Origin: Clostridium frigoris
GTDB taxonomy: Bacteria; Bacillota; Clostridia; Clostridiales; Clostridiaceae
Direction: 5' to 3'
Assembly: GCF_018861865.1 (NCBI RefSeq)
Contig: NZ_JAHLDV010000014.1
Coordinates: 1 to 63,518 of the forward strand
DNA: 63,518 nt
Shown one piece after another: positions 34,690-43,886 of the stretch (positions are counted from its first letter, which is position 1; each line of letters begins with the position of its first letter). Both the position numbers and the translations under genes were made by a program. The notes under the pieces were generated by a model. That model was not told the DNA's origin. It did not search any database and saw only the letters and a program-made list of their open reading frames with translations.

Positions 34690-36780
34690 TTAAATGCCTT
34701 TACTATCCATTCCATCTACTTTTGAAATCAAAGAGTTATTATAAAGTATACTAGTATCAAATTTGCGTGTAATATCCCCTTCAAATTGAATCTCTAAATT
34801 CTTATCATTAATAGAAGTTACAGTTCCACTGCCAAAACTTTTATGCACCACGCTATCCCCTTCTTTAAAAGGTAAATTTGTATTGTTACCACCTATAATA
34901 TTGCATTCCTTAATAAAGCGTGACGTATCTTTAACCTTCCCTTTAACGCTTTTACTAATGCATAACCAAACATTATCTATGGCTCTTGTTATTCCTACAT
35001 AAAAGAGTCTTCGCTCTTCCTCTAAGTTATTTTCTATGCTATTTACATGAGGAATATTCTCTTCATTACAATTAATTAAAAATACATTTTTAAACTCCAT
35101 ACCTTTTACTCCATGGATTGTACTAAGTATAACCGCATCCTCTTCTACATTTTTCTTATGCTTACCTATTTCTTCTTTAACCTGTTCTACATGGCCTAGA
35201 AAAGCTATTATATTGTTATATCCTTCTGCAGATTGCCTAAATTCGTCTATAACATCTTCCATCTCACCTAAGTCAATTTTAAATTTAGTGCAATATTCCT
35301 TTATGTAATCATGATACCCTATGCTTAACACCAAATTATCTATAGCACTTGCCAATGAAATTTTGTTTAAAAAATGTATATCTTTTTTTAACTTATCTAT
35401 CATCTTCATCTGAAATATAGGTATACTATCAATTTCCTTTAACATTTCAAAACAATCTTCCCGTACAATATTTCTTTTTATATTATCTAAATTTACTCTG
35501 CTTACATATCTAAATGGCTTATTAATTATTCTAAGAAAACTTTCTTTATCACTTAGATCAATACTTAATTTTAAATATGCAATTATATCTTTACAAATAA
35601 AATGTTGAAAGAAATCATATTCCTTATCCAAAAGCATAAAAGGTATTCTTTTTTTAATAAAAATATCTATCAAACTTCTGCATTCTACGTTTGTTCTATA
35701 TAATATTGCATTGTCTCTATAATTTTTATCAGGAACTAACATATGTTTTTGAATGATACTACTAATTTCCTCTGCTTGCGCATTTTCATTTACATTATTA
35801 AGTACAACAATGCCACCATCTTGCTCCTTAAATGCTATTATGTTTTTTTCATTTCTCATCTGATTATTCTTTATAGTATTCATGGATATTTCTACTATAT
35901 TCTTCGGACATCTGTAGTTAGTCGATAATTGTAATTTTCCTCCGCCCTCAAAATGCTCTGAGAACTTAACCATACATTCAGGATTTGAACCTCTAAATCC
36001 ATAAATACATTGATCCTCATCCCCCACTGCGAATATTGAGTTTTCCTCATTCAAAAGTTTTAATATCTCAACTTGCATAGAGTCACAATCTTGAAATTCA
36101 TCAACTAGGATATGTTTAAATAGCGATCTATACCCCTGAAGTATCTTATAATTTTTTACAAATAAATCCCTACAACCTATTTGCAAATCATCAAAATCAA
36201 ATAAATTTCTTTCTTTCCTGTATTGTTCATAAATATTATACGCCGCTATAAATATTCCTTTATCAATACTAGGAGAAAACTTTTCTAAGGTATCATCACT
36301 TGTTTTAAACACTGAAATATTATTAATAACTTCCTTTACTTTTTCATCCCCTACCTCATCTAAGTAGGACATTAATACATTTTTTATAAGTTTATATACC
36401 TCAAATGTATCTATTATTTTTATTTCACCATAATAATTTTTTAGTATTTTATAAAATAAACCGTGAAATGTTCCAAAAAACGGAACACTTCCCCTTCCAT
36501 TAATAGCAATATACCTATTTTTCATATTAATGGCTGCAGCTCTTGTAAAAGTTATTACAATAATATTCTTTGGACTAAATTTCTGTTCATTTATTAGATG
36601 AACAATTCTATTAACAATGACAACTGTTTTACCACTACCGGGACCTGCTGTAACTAACAAATTTCTATTATTAGAAAAAACAGCCTCCCTTTGCTCTTTA
36701 CTTAATTTAGTACTTATTTTACTGTCTATTATTCTTTCTCCGATTTTATTATTCATATTATATTTTGTCTCCAATTTCAT
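34690..36780 (-). CDS. UvrD/Rep-type ATP-dependent DNA helicase
   Basis: 696-residue superfamily 1 helicase for DNA repair or replication restart. VTAGPGSGKTVVIVNRIV (P-loop at about 46-52), VITFTRAAA, LVDEFQDCD, VGDEDQCIYGFRGSNPE, LSTNYRCP, STIHGVKGMEFKNVFL and LFYVGITRA are motifs I to VI. The C-terminus (FKEGDSVVHKSFGSGTVTSI) is the short UvrD/PcrA-like domain. It is a little shorter than PcrA (about 740). The start is uncertain: AGGTGG abuts the ATG at 36780, and TTG at 36774 is better spaced. Confidence 0.9.
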   Translation of the reverse strand: MKLETKYNMNNKIGERIIDSKISTKLSKEQREAVFSNNRNLLVTAGPGSGKTVVIVNRIVHLINEQKFSPKNIIVITFTRAAAINMKNRYIAINGRGSVPFFGTFHGLFYKILKNYYGEIKIIDTFEVYKLIKNVLMSYLDEVGDEKVKEVINNISVFKTSDDTLEKFSPSIDKGIFIAAYNIYEQYRKERNLFDFDDLQIGCRDLFVKNYKILQGYRSLFKHILVDEFQDCDSMQVEILKLLNEENSIFAVGDEDQCIYGFRGSNPECMVKFSEHFEGGGKLQLSTNYRCPKNIVEISMNTIKNNQMRNEKNIIAFKEQDGGIVVLNNVNENAQAEEISSIIQKHMLVPDKNYRDNAILYRTNVECRSLIDIFIKKRIPFMLLDKEYDFFQHFICKDIIAYLKLSIDLSDKESFLRIINKPFRYVSRVNLDNIKRNIVREDCFEMLKEIDSIPIFQMKMIDKLKKDIHFLNKISLASAIDNLVLSIGYHDYIKEYCTKFKIDLGEMEDVIDEFRQSAEGYNNIIAFLGHVEQVKEEIGKHKKNVEEDAVILSTIHGVKGMEFKNVFLINCNEENIPHVNSIENNLEEERRLFYVGITRAIDNVWLCISKSVKGKVKDTSRFIKECNIIGGNNTNLPFKEGDSVVHKSFGSGTVTSINDKNLEIQFEGDITRKFDTSILYNNSLISKVDGMDSKGI

Positions 36781-36913
36781 CCACCTACTTTAATTTATCA
36801 TGTATTGTGTTTAAACTTAAAATACTAGTATAATAAGCCTAACAAAACATTAATATATAATTATGGTATAATTCTATTATATACTTTTATTAAATTTCAA
36901 AGGGGAAAAAACT

Positions 36914-38392
36914 ATGATATACTCAAAAGATTTTAATGTGAGAAATGAAAGAAATCTAACAATGCTTGTAGATTTTTATGAATTAACTATGGCAAACGGT
37001 TATCTTGATAATAATGTTCAAGACAAAATAGCCTACTTTGATATGTTTTTTAGGCGAATTCCAGATGGCGGCGGTTATTGTGTTATGGCAGGTGTACAGC
37101 AATTGCTTGAATACCTTTCTAATTTGTCATTTTCAAGTGATGATATAGCCTACCTAGAGGGTAAACATGCTTTTTCAAATAAATTTATTGATTATTTAAA
37201 GAGTTTTAAATTTTCTTGTGATGTATGGGCAATACCTGAAGGTTATCCTGTTTTTCCTGGTGAACCCTTAGTTACAGTTAAAGGACCTATTATACAGGCT
37301 CAATTTGTTGAGACAATGATCCTTCTTACAATAAATCATCAAACTTTAATCGCTACTAAAGCTAGTAGAATATGTAGAGCTGCAAAAGGTAGACCTGTAA
37401 TGGAATTTGGTTCAAGGCGTGCTCAAGGCTATGATGGTGCTATTTATGGAGCTCGTGCTGCTGTTATTGGTGGTTGTGTTGGTACTGCTTGTACTATTGC
37501 CGAGGAAATGTTTGATATTCCAGCACTAGGAACTATGGCTCATAGTTGGGTTCAACTTTTTGATACTGAATATGATGCTTTTAAAGCTTGGACGGTAACT
37601 TACCCTGATAACTGTGTACTTCTCATAGATACTTATAATGTACTACGCTCTGGTATTTTGAATGCTATAAAGGTATTTAACGATGTGCTTAAACCTATGG
37701 GCAAAAGACCTAAGGGAATACGGATTGATAGTGGTGATATCACCTATCTAACTAAAAAAGTTAGAACAATACTAGATGAAGCTGGATATGAAGATGTAAA
37801 GATTACTGTTTCTAACTCACTGGATGAGTATATTATAAGTGGAGTACTCGAAAACGGAGCACAAATTGATAACTTTGGTGTTGGTGAAAGGCTTATTACT
37901 GCAAGATCTGAACCAGTGTTTGGTGGTGTTTATAAACTTGTTGCAGTTGAGACTGATGGAGAAATAATACCAAAGATTAAGATTAGTGAAAATGCAGAAA
38001 AAATTATTAATCCTGCTTTTAAAAAACTATATAGAATTTTTGATAAAACAACACATAAAGCTATTGCAGATTTCATTACCTTGCATGACGAAAAATTTGA
38101 TGAAAGCAGACCCCTTGAAATATTTAATCCAACTTATACTTGGAAAAAGAAAAATCTTAAACATTACTATATTAAAGAGCTTATGGTTAAACTATTTGAA
38201 AATGGTAAACAAATTTATGATTCTCCCTCTGTTATGGAGATAAAAGCATTTTCCAAGCAGGAAGTCTCTAAATTATGGACAGAAGTTTTAAGATTTGATA
38301 ATCCTCATGCATATTATGTGGATCTTTCTTGGAATTTATGGAACCTAAAACAAGGTCTATTAAATCATTATTCTGAAATTCTTGAGGAATAA
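36914..38392 (+). CDS. pncB: nicotinate phosphoribosyltransferase
   Basis: Salvages nicotinate to nicotinate mononucleotide, with ATP. LVDFYELTMANGYL at the start, PDGGGYCVMAG, EFGSRRAQGYDGAIYGARAA, MAHSWVQLFDTEYDAF (the phosphorylated His region), GIRIDSGDITYL and NFGVGERLITA identify it. 492 residues matches the long Firmicutes type. AAAGGGGAAAAAACT precedes the ATG. It is not close to nadABC but feeds the same pool. Confidence 0.95.
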   Translation: MIYSKDFNVRNERNLTMLVDFYELTMANGYLDNNVQDKIAYFDMFFRRIPDGGGYCVMAGVQQLLEYLSNLSFSSDDIAYLEGKHAFSNKFIDYLKSFKFSCDVWAIPEGYPVFPGEPLVTVKGPIIQAQFVETMILLTINHQTLIATKASRICRAAKGRPVMEFGSRRAQGYDGAIYGARAAVIGGCVGTACTIAEEMFDIPALGTMAHSWVQLFDTEYDAFKAWTVTYPDNCVLLIDTYNVLRSGILNAIKVFNDVLKPMGKRPKGIRIDSGDITYLTKKVRTILDEAGYEDVKITVSNSLDEYIISGVLENGAQIDNFGVGERLITARSEPVFGGVYKLVAVETDGEIIPKIKISENAEKIINPAFKKLYRIFDKTTHKAIADFITLHDEKFDESRPLEIFNPTYTWKKKNLKHYYIKELMVKLFENGKQIYDSPSVMEIKAFSKQEVSKLWTEVLRFDNPHAYYVDLSWNLWNLKQGLLNHYSEILEE

Positions 38393-38436
38393 CATGAATA
38401 TGCCGGTTATTTTATAGATGAATGTTAGGAGGACGT

Positions 38437-38796
38437 ATGGAACAACCATTAAAAATCAAACTTTCAAAAGTTGCTCTAGATGAGCTAATGGAAATGATTA
38501 AACTTGACGGAACATGTGATAGCGTAAGATTCGTATTCGACAGTGCTTGTTGCAAGACTTCAAAAGTTGACATTTACCTAGATAATTTTAAAACAGGAGA
38601 TATTAAAAACAATATTGATAATTTGCAAATATTATACGATAATACTCTCCTAGATAACCTTTGTGAACTCACAATAGCTTATAGTGATTCTAGATTTTGG
38701 GTTAAAACAAAATTGACAGTCGACAGTAAACCTAGTTGCCCAAAACATGGCACTGACTCTTGTGGTGGTTGCTCTGGACATTGTGGTTCACATTAA
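38437..38796 (+). CDS. HesB/IscA-like protein with Cys-rich tail
   Basis: 119 residues from the ATG at 38437, placed 4 bases after AGGAGG; an in-frame ATG at 38422 lies before that site. LKIKLSKVALDELMEM and SVRFVFDSACC look like the HesB/IscA-like fold, but the usual three A-type cluster cysteines are not clearly arranged. The tail PSCPKHGTDSCGGCSGHCGS is rich in Cys and His and could bind metal. It follows pncB by 44 bases and shares its terminator. Confidence 0.68.
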   Translation: MEQPLKIKLSKVALDELMEMIKLDGTCDSVRFVFDSACCKTSKVDIYLDNFKTGDIKNNIDNLQILYDNTLLDNLCELTIAYSDSRFWVKTKLTVDSKPSCPKHGTDSCGGCSGHCGSH

Positions 38797-38811
38797 TTAT
38801 GAAAGAAATCG

Positions 38812-38847
38812 AAAAGCTAACCAAAATTAAACTGGTTAGCTTTTTAA
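38812..38847 (+). terminator. terminator of the pncB unit
   Basis: AAAGCTAACCA and TGGTTAGCTTT form a perfect stem with a 9-base loop and T-tract. It also faces ndk, which converges. Confidence 0.85.
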
Positions 38848-38861
38848 TATAGGTTTTTCTA

Positions 38862-39335
38862 TTATACATTTACTAACGGGCCCTCATGTTTTGCAAATAA
38901 ATCCTTAGATTTTCTAAAAATATCCCTGCACGTAAGTTCTGGAAACCAAATTTCAATTTCACGTTCTGCACTGTCTATACTATCAGAACCATGCACTAAA
39001 TTGTTAGTTTTATCTATTGCAAATTTACCTCTTATGCTTCCAAGTTCTGCTTTAACAGGATCCTTATCTCCATTGATTTTTCTTGCTATTTCAATAGCTT
39101 TTTCACCCATTAAGACCATAGCACATATTTTGCCTTCAGTAATATAATTTATTAGCTCTTCAAAATATTCGCGTCCCTCATGTTCACTGTAATGTTCCCT
39201 TGCAATATCCTTTGTAGCCGTTATCATTTTAAGTGCTACAATTTCTAACGATTTTTCCTCATACTGGTTAATAATTCTTCCAATTAGTGCACGTTTAACT
39301 CCATCAGGTTTAATCAAAACTAAGATTCTTTCCAT
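38862..39335 (-). CDS. ndk: nucleoside diphosphate kinase
   Basis: Transfers phosphate between nucleoside tri- and diphosphates. ERILVLIKPDGVKRALIG is the family start, and NNLVHGSDSIDSAEREI carries the phospho-accepting His. 157 residues; normal bacterial length is about 140-150, so the C-terminus (SKDLFAKHEGPLVNV) is slightly longer. GGGAAGTGAG precedes the ATG. Confidence 0.95.
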   Translation of the reverse strand: MERILVLIKPDGVKRALIGRIINQYEEKSLEIVALKMITATKDIAREHYSEHEGREYFEELINYITEGKICAMVLMGEKAIEIARKINGDKDPVKAELGSIRGKFAIDKTNNLVHGSDSIDSAEREIEIWFPELTCRDIFRKSKDLFAKHEGPLVNV

Positions 39336-39419
39336 TTAAACTCACTTCCCTGTTTAATATTTAGGAAAACAAAATTAACTCCCATTAGTAATATTATGCA
39401 CAATTACATAATTTTAATT

Positions 39420-39635
39420 CTATAAATATCGATCTTTATATAATGATTTCAATTGTGAATTATTCTCTTCACTAAATATATCATAATCAGCAATATTTTT
39501 TATGACAAAAGGCTTAAAATCTTTTAATTCAATAAATGGACATTTACCTCCATTGTCTGACCATTTATGTAAATCACACTCTTTAAAACATTCTACATCT
39601 TCCTCCATAGTTGTTAAAAAAGGACACTGTAACAT
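39420..39635 (-). CDS. small Cys-rich hypothetical protein
   Basis: 71 residues starting MLQCPFLTTMEEDVECFKEC, later GGKCPFIELKD. The four cysteines (two CPF motifs) suggest a metal site or disulfides. I have seen similar small proteins in Clostridium but know no function. GGAGTGATG precedes the ATG. Upstream (39650-39710) two near copies of GTAACATTATAA occur in the leader. Confidence 0.65.
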   Translation of the reverse strand: MLQCPFLTTMEEDVECFKECDLHKWSDNGGKCPFIELKDFKPFVIKNIADYDIFSEENNSQLKSLYKDRYL

Positions 39636-39780
39636 CTCATCACTCCATTCCCATAATTTGTTACCAAAGTAACATTATAACTTTAGTAACATTATAAGAC
39701 TCTTTACCAATAAATTGAAGTGTTTTTTAAAATATTATAGATAAATAATAAAATCTACCTATAATTTAAATAAAAAATTT

Positions 39781-40422
39781 CTAATATCCAAAGTCCTCAC
39801 CAATCACAACCACTGTTATATCTGTTCTCACAGGTTTTCTTTTAATTACAGAGTATACTCTACAGATTCTACTAGCTGATTTACAATCCATGCAAACTCC
39901 CGTTTTAGTACAAGGATTTGGCGTCTTTAATCTCATATTATTCATCGGCGACGCAACTTGCTCTAGTCTTTCAAAAGCAGAGCCTTCATTTTTACAAATT
40001 TTATTAACGCCTACTACAACAATAACTTTTTTAGGCCCAAATGTCATTGCTGCAATTCTATTTCCTACACCATCGATATTAACAAGTTCACCATCCATTG
40101 TCACAGCATTAGAGCTACATATAAAAACATCACTAAGGAGCTCACCTCTCATAGTTTCCATTTTATCATCAGGTGATAAAGTTGGATCACCATGATCTAA
40201 AACAAATCCCCCAATAGATGCTACCTTCTCTTGTATGCCCATTTTTACCACAGTCATAGATCCCCCAAAACCAACCTTATCTCCTTTATGTATATTATCC
40301 ATTATAAATTTTGATGCCTCTTCGCCTGTTTTAAAATAAATTGATGAAAAATCATTTTTTTTAAGATTTTCTACTACTTTTAACCCTATAGTCTCATTGT
40401 GTAAGTTATAAATTTCTTTCAT
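39781..40422 (-). CDS. LUD-domain protein (lactate utilization-like)
   Basis: 213 residues of the LutC/YkgG superfamily. GDKVGFGGSMTVVKMGI, LDHGDPTLSPDDKMETMRG, CSSNAVTMDGELVNIDGVGNRIA-type segments and VIVVGVNKI are characteristic. A Cys-rich region near the C-terminus (PNPCTKTGVCMDCKSASRIC) could hold an Fe-S cluster. The role is unclear, as no lutA or lutB lies nearby. AAAAAGGAGG precedes the ATG. Divergent from the HxlR regulator, which probably controls it. Confidence 0.82.
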   Translation of the reverse strand: MKEIYNLHNETIGLKVVENLKKNDFSSIYFKTGEEASKFIMDNIHKGDKVGFGGSMTVVKMGIQEKVASIGGFVLDHGDPTLSPDDKMETMRGELLSDVFICSSNAVTMDGELVNIDGVGNRIAAMTFGPKKVIVVVGVNKICKNEGSAFERLEQVASPMNNMRLKTPNPCTKTGVCMDCKSASRICRVYSVIKRKPVRTDITVVVIGEDFGY

Positions 40423-40438
40423 TTTTTTCCTCCTTTTT

Positions 40439-40461
40439 CAATATGCCTTATAGGCATATTG
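40439..40461. promoter_or_regulatory. inverted repeat at the LUD gene start
   Basis: CAATATGCC and GGCATATTG form a perfect 9-base inverted repeat with a 5-base centre, 17 bases upstream of the LUD gene start. A probable regulator site. Confidence 0.55.
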
Positions 40462-40530
40462 TATATAAAATATATAAATGATATAATTGTACATACTAGA
40501 TGTTTTTTAAACAAGTACTAACTTATAAGT

Positions 40531-40586
40531 CACTTAGTTTTTCTAAGTGGCTTAGTTTTTCTAAGTAACTTAGTATCTTAAGTTAC
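40531..40586. promoter_or_regulatory. three consecutive inverted repeats upstream of hxlR
   Basis: CACTTAG-5-CTAAGTG (40531-40549), CTTAG-5-CTAAG (40551-40565) and GTAACTTA-6-TAAGTTAC (40565-40586) follow each other and share the CTTAG/CTAAG core. They lie between the divergent LUD and HxlR genes, suitable for a dimeric winged-helix regulator. Confidence 0.55.
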
Positions 40587-40628
40587 TGTATATTACTACA
40601 TTTACAATATAACATACAGGAGGTATTT

Positions 40629-40988
40629 ATGAGCGATAAAATAATGAAAATAAATAATAAAGAATATAGTTGCGCTATAGAATTAACATTAGATATTATA
40701 GGCGGTAAATGGAAACCAATAATTCTTTGGAGATTAGCTAATAATGAAGTATTAAGGTTTAGTGAATTAAAAAGATCCATGGGTATTATCACGCAAAAAA
40801 TGTTAACACAACAACTTAGAGAATTGGAAGCTTATGAAATGGTTCATAGAAAAGTATATGCCGAGGTTCCACCAAAAGTAGAATACTCATTAACAAAACA
40901 AGGCAAAAGTGTAATGCCGATACTCGACATTATGTGTAAATGGGGAACAGATTATTATGAAGAATCTATAGAGGGCAAAAAAGAATAG
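40629..40988 (+). CDS. HxlR-family transcriptional regulator
   Basis: 119-residue winged-helix repressor/activator. YSCAIELTLDIIGGKWKPII and LRFSELKRSMGIITQKMLTQ are the family signature, where the first Cys often senses oxidants or electrophiles. VHRKVYAEVPPKVEYSLT is the wing. CAGGAGGTATTT precedes the ATG. The divergent LUD gene and the inverted repeats between them suggest local regulation. Confidence 0.92.
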   Translation: MSDKIMKINNKEYSCAIELTLDIIGGKWKPIILWRLANNEVLRFSELKRSMGIITQKMLTQQLRELEAYEMVHRKVYAEVPPKVEYSLTKQGKSVMPILDIMCKWGTDYYEESIEGKKE

Positions 40989-41039
40989 TGTTATCTTTTA
41001 ACTTTTAGGGCATATTACTTCCTAAAAGGAGTGATTTTT

Positions 41040-41390
41040 TTGAATATAACTAGTACGTCTCTATCATATATGTTTTTTGTTGTTTCTATAATAGAATTCA
41101 TATTCTTTTTATATTACAAATTTCTTGTGATCAATACTGGCACTAAAAGTAAACGACGAGAAAATATTATTGGAACTATGAAAGACCCCGAGCATTGGAG
41201 AAAAAGAAATAATATAATAGCATTTATTTCTCTATTTTGGGCAATTACATCAATTATTGCTTTTATTTATTTAAAATTTTTCTATACTTCGCGTTTACTT
41301 TCAATAGTATATGTTTTTATCTATATAGTTATTATTGTATTAAGTGTTTCCGTATTCATTAAGAAAAATAAACTTGTACCTGATAAATAG
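41040..41390 (+). CDS. small membrane protein
   Basis: 116 residues with three hydrophobic stretches: SYMFFVVSIIEFIFFLYY, IAFISLFWAITSIIAFIYL and VYVFIYIVIIVLSVSVFI, with a basic loop (KSKRREN) in between. A GTG at 41031 is in frame but lies in the ribosome site (AAGGAGTG); TTG at 41040 is well placed. 50 bases after hxlR, probably the same transcript. Function unknown. Confidence 0.65.
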   Translation: MNITSTSLSYMFFVVSIIEFIFFLYYKFLVINTGTKSKRRENIIGTMKDPEHWRKRNNIIAFISLFWAITSIIAFIYLKFFYTSRLLSIVYVFIYIVIIVLSVSVFIKKNKLVPDK

Positions 41391-41398
41391 CCTAACCT

Positions 41399-41436
41399 AA
41401 AAGCGGTAATAATTTAAATATTATTACCGCTTTTTA
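41399..41436. terminator. bidirectional terminator
   Basis: AAAAGCGGTAATAAT and ATTATTACCGCTTTT form a perfect 15-base stem with a 6-base loop. It separates the membrane protein (plus) from the Nudix gene (minus). Confidence 0.85.
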
Positions 41437-41441
41437 AAACT

Positions 41442-42044
41442 TTATTTTTCTAAAACTTTGATAAAGCTTTTAATAATCTGAGCTGTGAAACCCCATATTA
41501 CATAGTTATTATACTCGTAAAAATATTGATCTAAAAACCCTTTCCTAAACTTATAATTTTTCCCACCATTAATCAAATGAAAAGGAAAACCTTCTTGTTT
41601 TAAGGGGCCTATCTCCATACTATAATGAAGTGGTTTTTTCTCCATAAAAAACCTTAATGGCACTTTAAATATATGATCTACTTCATCTTCGCTTGGATTT
41701 ATTTCGCCATATTTTAGCTTTCCTACAAAGGCATACAATATATTGCCATAAGGACTTATATAATAGTCCATATCTCCAATTGTTTCAATTTGATCTCTTT
41801 TTAAATTCAATTCTTCCATAGTTTCTCTTATAGCAGTTTCCTTTGGATCTTCATTAAATTCAACTCTCCCACCAGGAAGGCAAACATCCCCTGGCTGGCT
41901 TCTTAATTTCAAAGCACGTACTTCAAATACAATAGATACCTCCTCATCATCCTCTACGAGTAATATCATAACTGCACTTTTATCAAACTCTCCTATTACT
42001 TTAGGAATCCTATTCTTAAATATTTTTTCTACCTTATTTATCAT
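41442..42044 (-). CDS. Nudix hydrolase, CoA pyrophosphatase-like
   Basis: About 200 residues. The Nudix box GRVEFNEDPKETAIRETMEE has all acidic metal ligands. Upstream LRSQPGDVCLPGGRVEF resembles the UPF0035 signature of CoA-hydrolysing NudL/YeaB enzymes, so CoA or a derivative is the probable substrate. An in-frame ATG at 42074 exists; AAAGG before 42044 favours the shorter form, although the spacing is loose. Confidence 0.85.
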   Translation of the reverse strand: MINKVEKIFKNRIPKVIGEFDKSAVMILLVEDDEEVSIVFEVRALKLRSQPGDVCLPGGRVEFNEDPKETAIRETMEELNLKRDQIETIGDMDYYISPYGNILYAFVGKLKYGEINPSEDEVDHIFKVPLRFFMEKKPLHYSMEIGPLKQEGFPFHLINGGKNYKFRKGFLDQYFYEYNNYVIWGFTAQIIKSFIKVLEK

Positions 42045-42299
42045 GTTAATCACAACCTTTCTAGTGCCACCCACCTGGCAAGTGACAAGTGAAATTATTA
42101 CATTAATATGTACTTTTAACTATAACATAATATAAAGGAAACCGCTTAACCATATTTAAATATTATCATTTTCTTAACTTCGCTTTATATATAATCCAAT
42201 AAACAATGTATCTTGTTCTTCATAAATTAAAATGCTATACTTATTCTTGTGTTTGCTCATAGATAAACAAAAAATTTAATTAAACTGGAGAGATGAAAA

Positions 42300-43553
42300 T
42301 TGAAAAGAAGAAACCCATTTTTATTATTTACACTAATCTTTACTTTAGTCTTTTCTACAACGGTTTTAGCCGCTACTAATCCGCCAGAATTAGATGCTAA
42401 AGCTGCAATTTCTGTAGATATGGATACTAATGAAATTATTTACGCCAAAAATATTGATAACAAAATGTACCCTGCGAGCATTACAAAGCTTATTACGGCT
42501 TTGCTACTTGCTGAAAATAAGACTACAACTGACACTTTAAAATATACAAAAAATGCGAAGGCTCAACCACCATACTCATATAACCTAAATATTCATCCTG
42601 TAGCTATTGGGGATACAATGTCTGCTGACAATGTAATGGATGGCCTTCTTCTTTATTCTGGAAATGATATTGCTTATATGATTGCTGATAACGTTGGTGG
42701 AAATCCAATTAATTTTGCAAAAATGATGAATGCCAAAGCTAAAAAGCTTGGAATGACAGGTTCTCATTTTATCACCCCAAATGGTTTAGATGATGCAAAT
42801 GACAACCACTATACAACGCCTTATGACTTAACTCTAGCAGGCAGAGCTGCTTATAAAAATGATTGGGTAAAAAAGTCTATGGCTAAAAAAACAAGTGTAA
42901 TTAAATCTACTAATGGCCCCGCCGCTACTGTTACTAACAGGAATAAACTGCTTGGTATAGCTGGCAACATAGGTGGTAAAACTGGATATACAATAAAGGC
43001 TGGAAGATGCCTAATTTCTATATACGAACGTAATGGTCGCCATATTATAGGTGTCGTTATGGATTCTACATATAACCTACCAAAAGATACAATAGTTTTT
43101 GATGACATGACAAAACTTATTAATTATAGTTATTCTGCTAAAAAAGAAATCACAAATAAAAAAGAAACTGCTATTAAAACAATATCTGTACCCTATAAAG
43201 TTATTCCATTTATAGGACCAACAAAAACAATTAATATACCAGTTGCATCAAAAGAAGATGTGACATTTTATAAGAATAATGTCAAACGACAAACTACTAT
43301 TAAAGTTGATCCAATAAAGCCATGGAAACTTAATAAAAAAACTTCTGTTGGAACTTTAGTTGTGAAACAAAAGGATTATGTTAAAACTTATAAATTATAT
43401 CCAATGGTTTCAAAAACTATTATATTCAAAAATAATATAATTATCTATGCTGCAATCGTAGTTATACTAATTGTTATTATAGTATTAATTCTCTTATTAA
43501 TATCGTCTATACGTAGACGTAAAAATCGTAGTGGTAGAAGAATAAGATACTAG
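42300..43553 (+). CDS. D-alanyl-D-alanine carboxypeptidase (DacF-like)
   Basis: 417 residues. Signal peptide 1 to about 25 (LLFTLIFTLVFSTTVLAA). The penicillin-binding triad is visible: SITK at 60-63 (nucleophile Ser), SGN at 120-122 and KTG at 227-229. Residues about 280-375 form the usual beta-rich C-terminal domain. A membrane segment (AIVVILIVIIVLILLLI) and basic tail (RRRKNRSGRRIRY) anchor it. It trims terminal D-Ala from peptidoglycan; DacF in spores does so for cortex. Starts with TTG 8-10 bases after GGAGAG. Confidence 0.9.
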   Translation: MKRRNPFLLFTLIFTLVFSTTVLAATNPPELDAKAAISVDMDTNEIIYAKNIDNKMYPASITKLITALLLAENKTTTDTLKYTKNAKAQPPYSYNLNIHPVAIGDTMSADNVMDGLLLYSGNDIAYMIADNVGGNPINFAKMMNAKAKKLGMTGSHFITPNGLDDANDNHYTTPYDLTLAGRAAYKNDWVKKSMAKKTSVIKSTNGPAATVTNRNKLLGIAGNIGGKTGYTIKAGRCLISIYERNGRHIIGVVMDSTYNLPKDTIVFDDMTKLINYSYSAKKEITNKKETAIKTISVPYKVIPFIGPTKTINIPVASKEDVTFYKNNVKRQTTIKVDPIKPWKLNKKTSVGTLVVKQKDYVKTYKLYPMVSKTIIFKNNIIIYAAIVVILIVIIVLILLLISSIRRRKNRSGRRIRY

Positions 43554-43563
43554 TCCATTCACA

Positions 43564-43602
43564 AAAGGGATTACATTAACTTTTTAGTTAATGTAATCCC
43601 TT
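43564..43602 (+). terminator. terminator after the carboxypeptidase
   Basis: AAAGGGATTACATTAACT and AGTTAATGTAATCCCTTT form a perfect 18-base stem with a TTT(T) loop. The T-tract afterwards is short. Confidence 0.75.
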
Positions 43603-43886
43603 TAAAAATTATACTAAATTTTGTCCTATTTTTACATGTATTTTAATATACTATGATAGTAAGCCATAATATAATAATGGATATATTTCCTAACTTAATA
43701 CATTTAATATTTGCGCCATTTAATTAACCATGTAAAATAGCATTTTGCAATTTCAATATTGAACTAGCATCAGGTTTATAGTATTATAATGTAGTATTCA
43801 ATTATATATTGGTGATTATGATAATCTTAATCATTATGAATTTCAATTATCAAAATAATTACGTAATTATACGTGGAGGTGTTAAC

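Noticed and set aside
37986-38243. Second open frame inside pncB on the same strand
   Set aside because: pncB continues intact through this region; the frame is an out-of-phase shadow.
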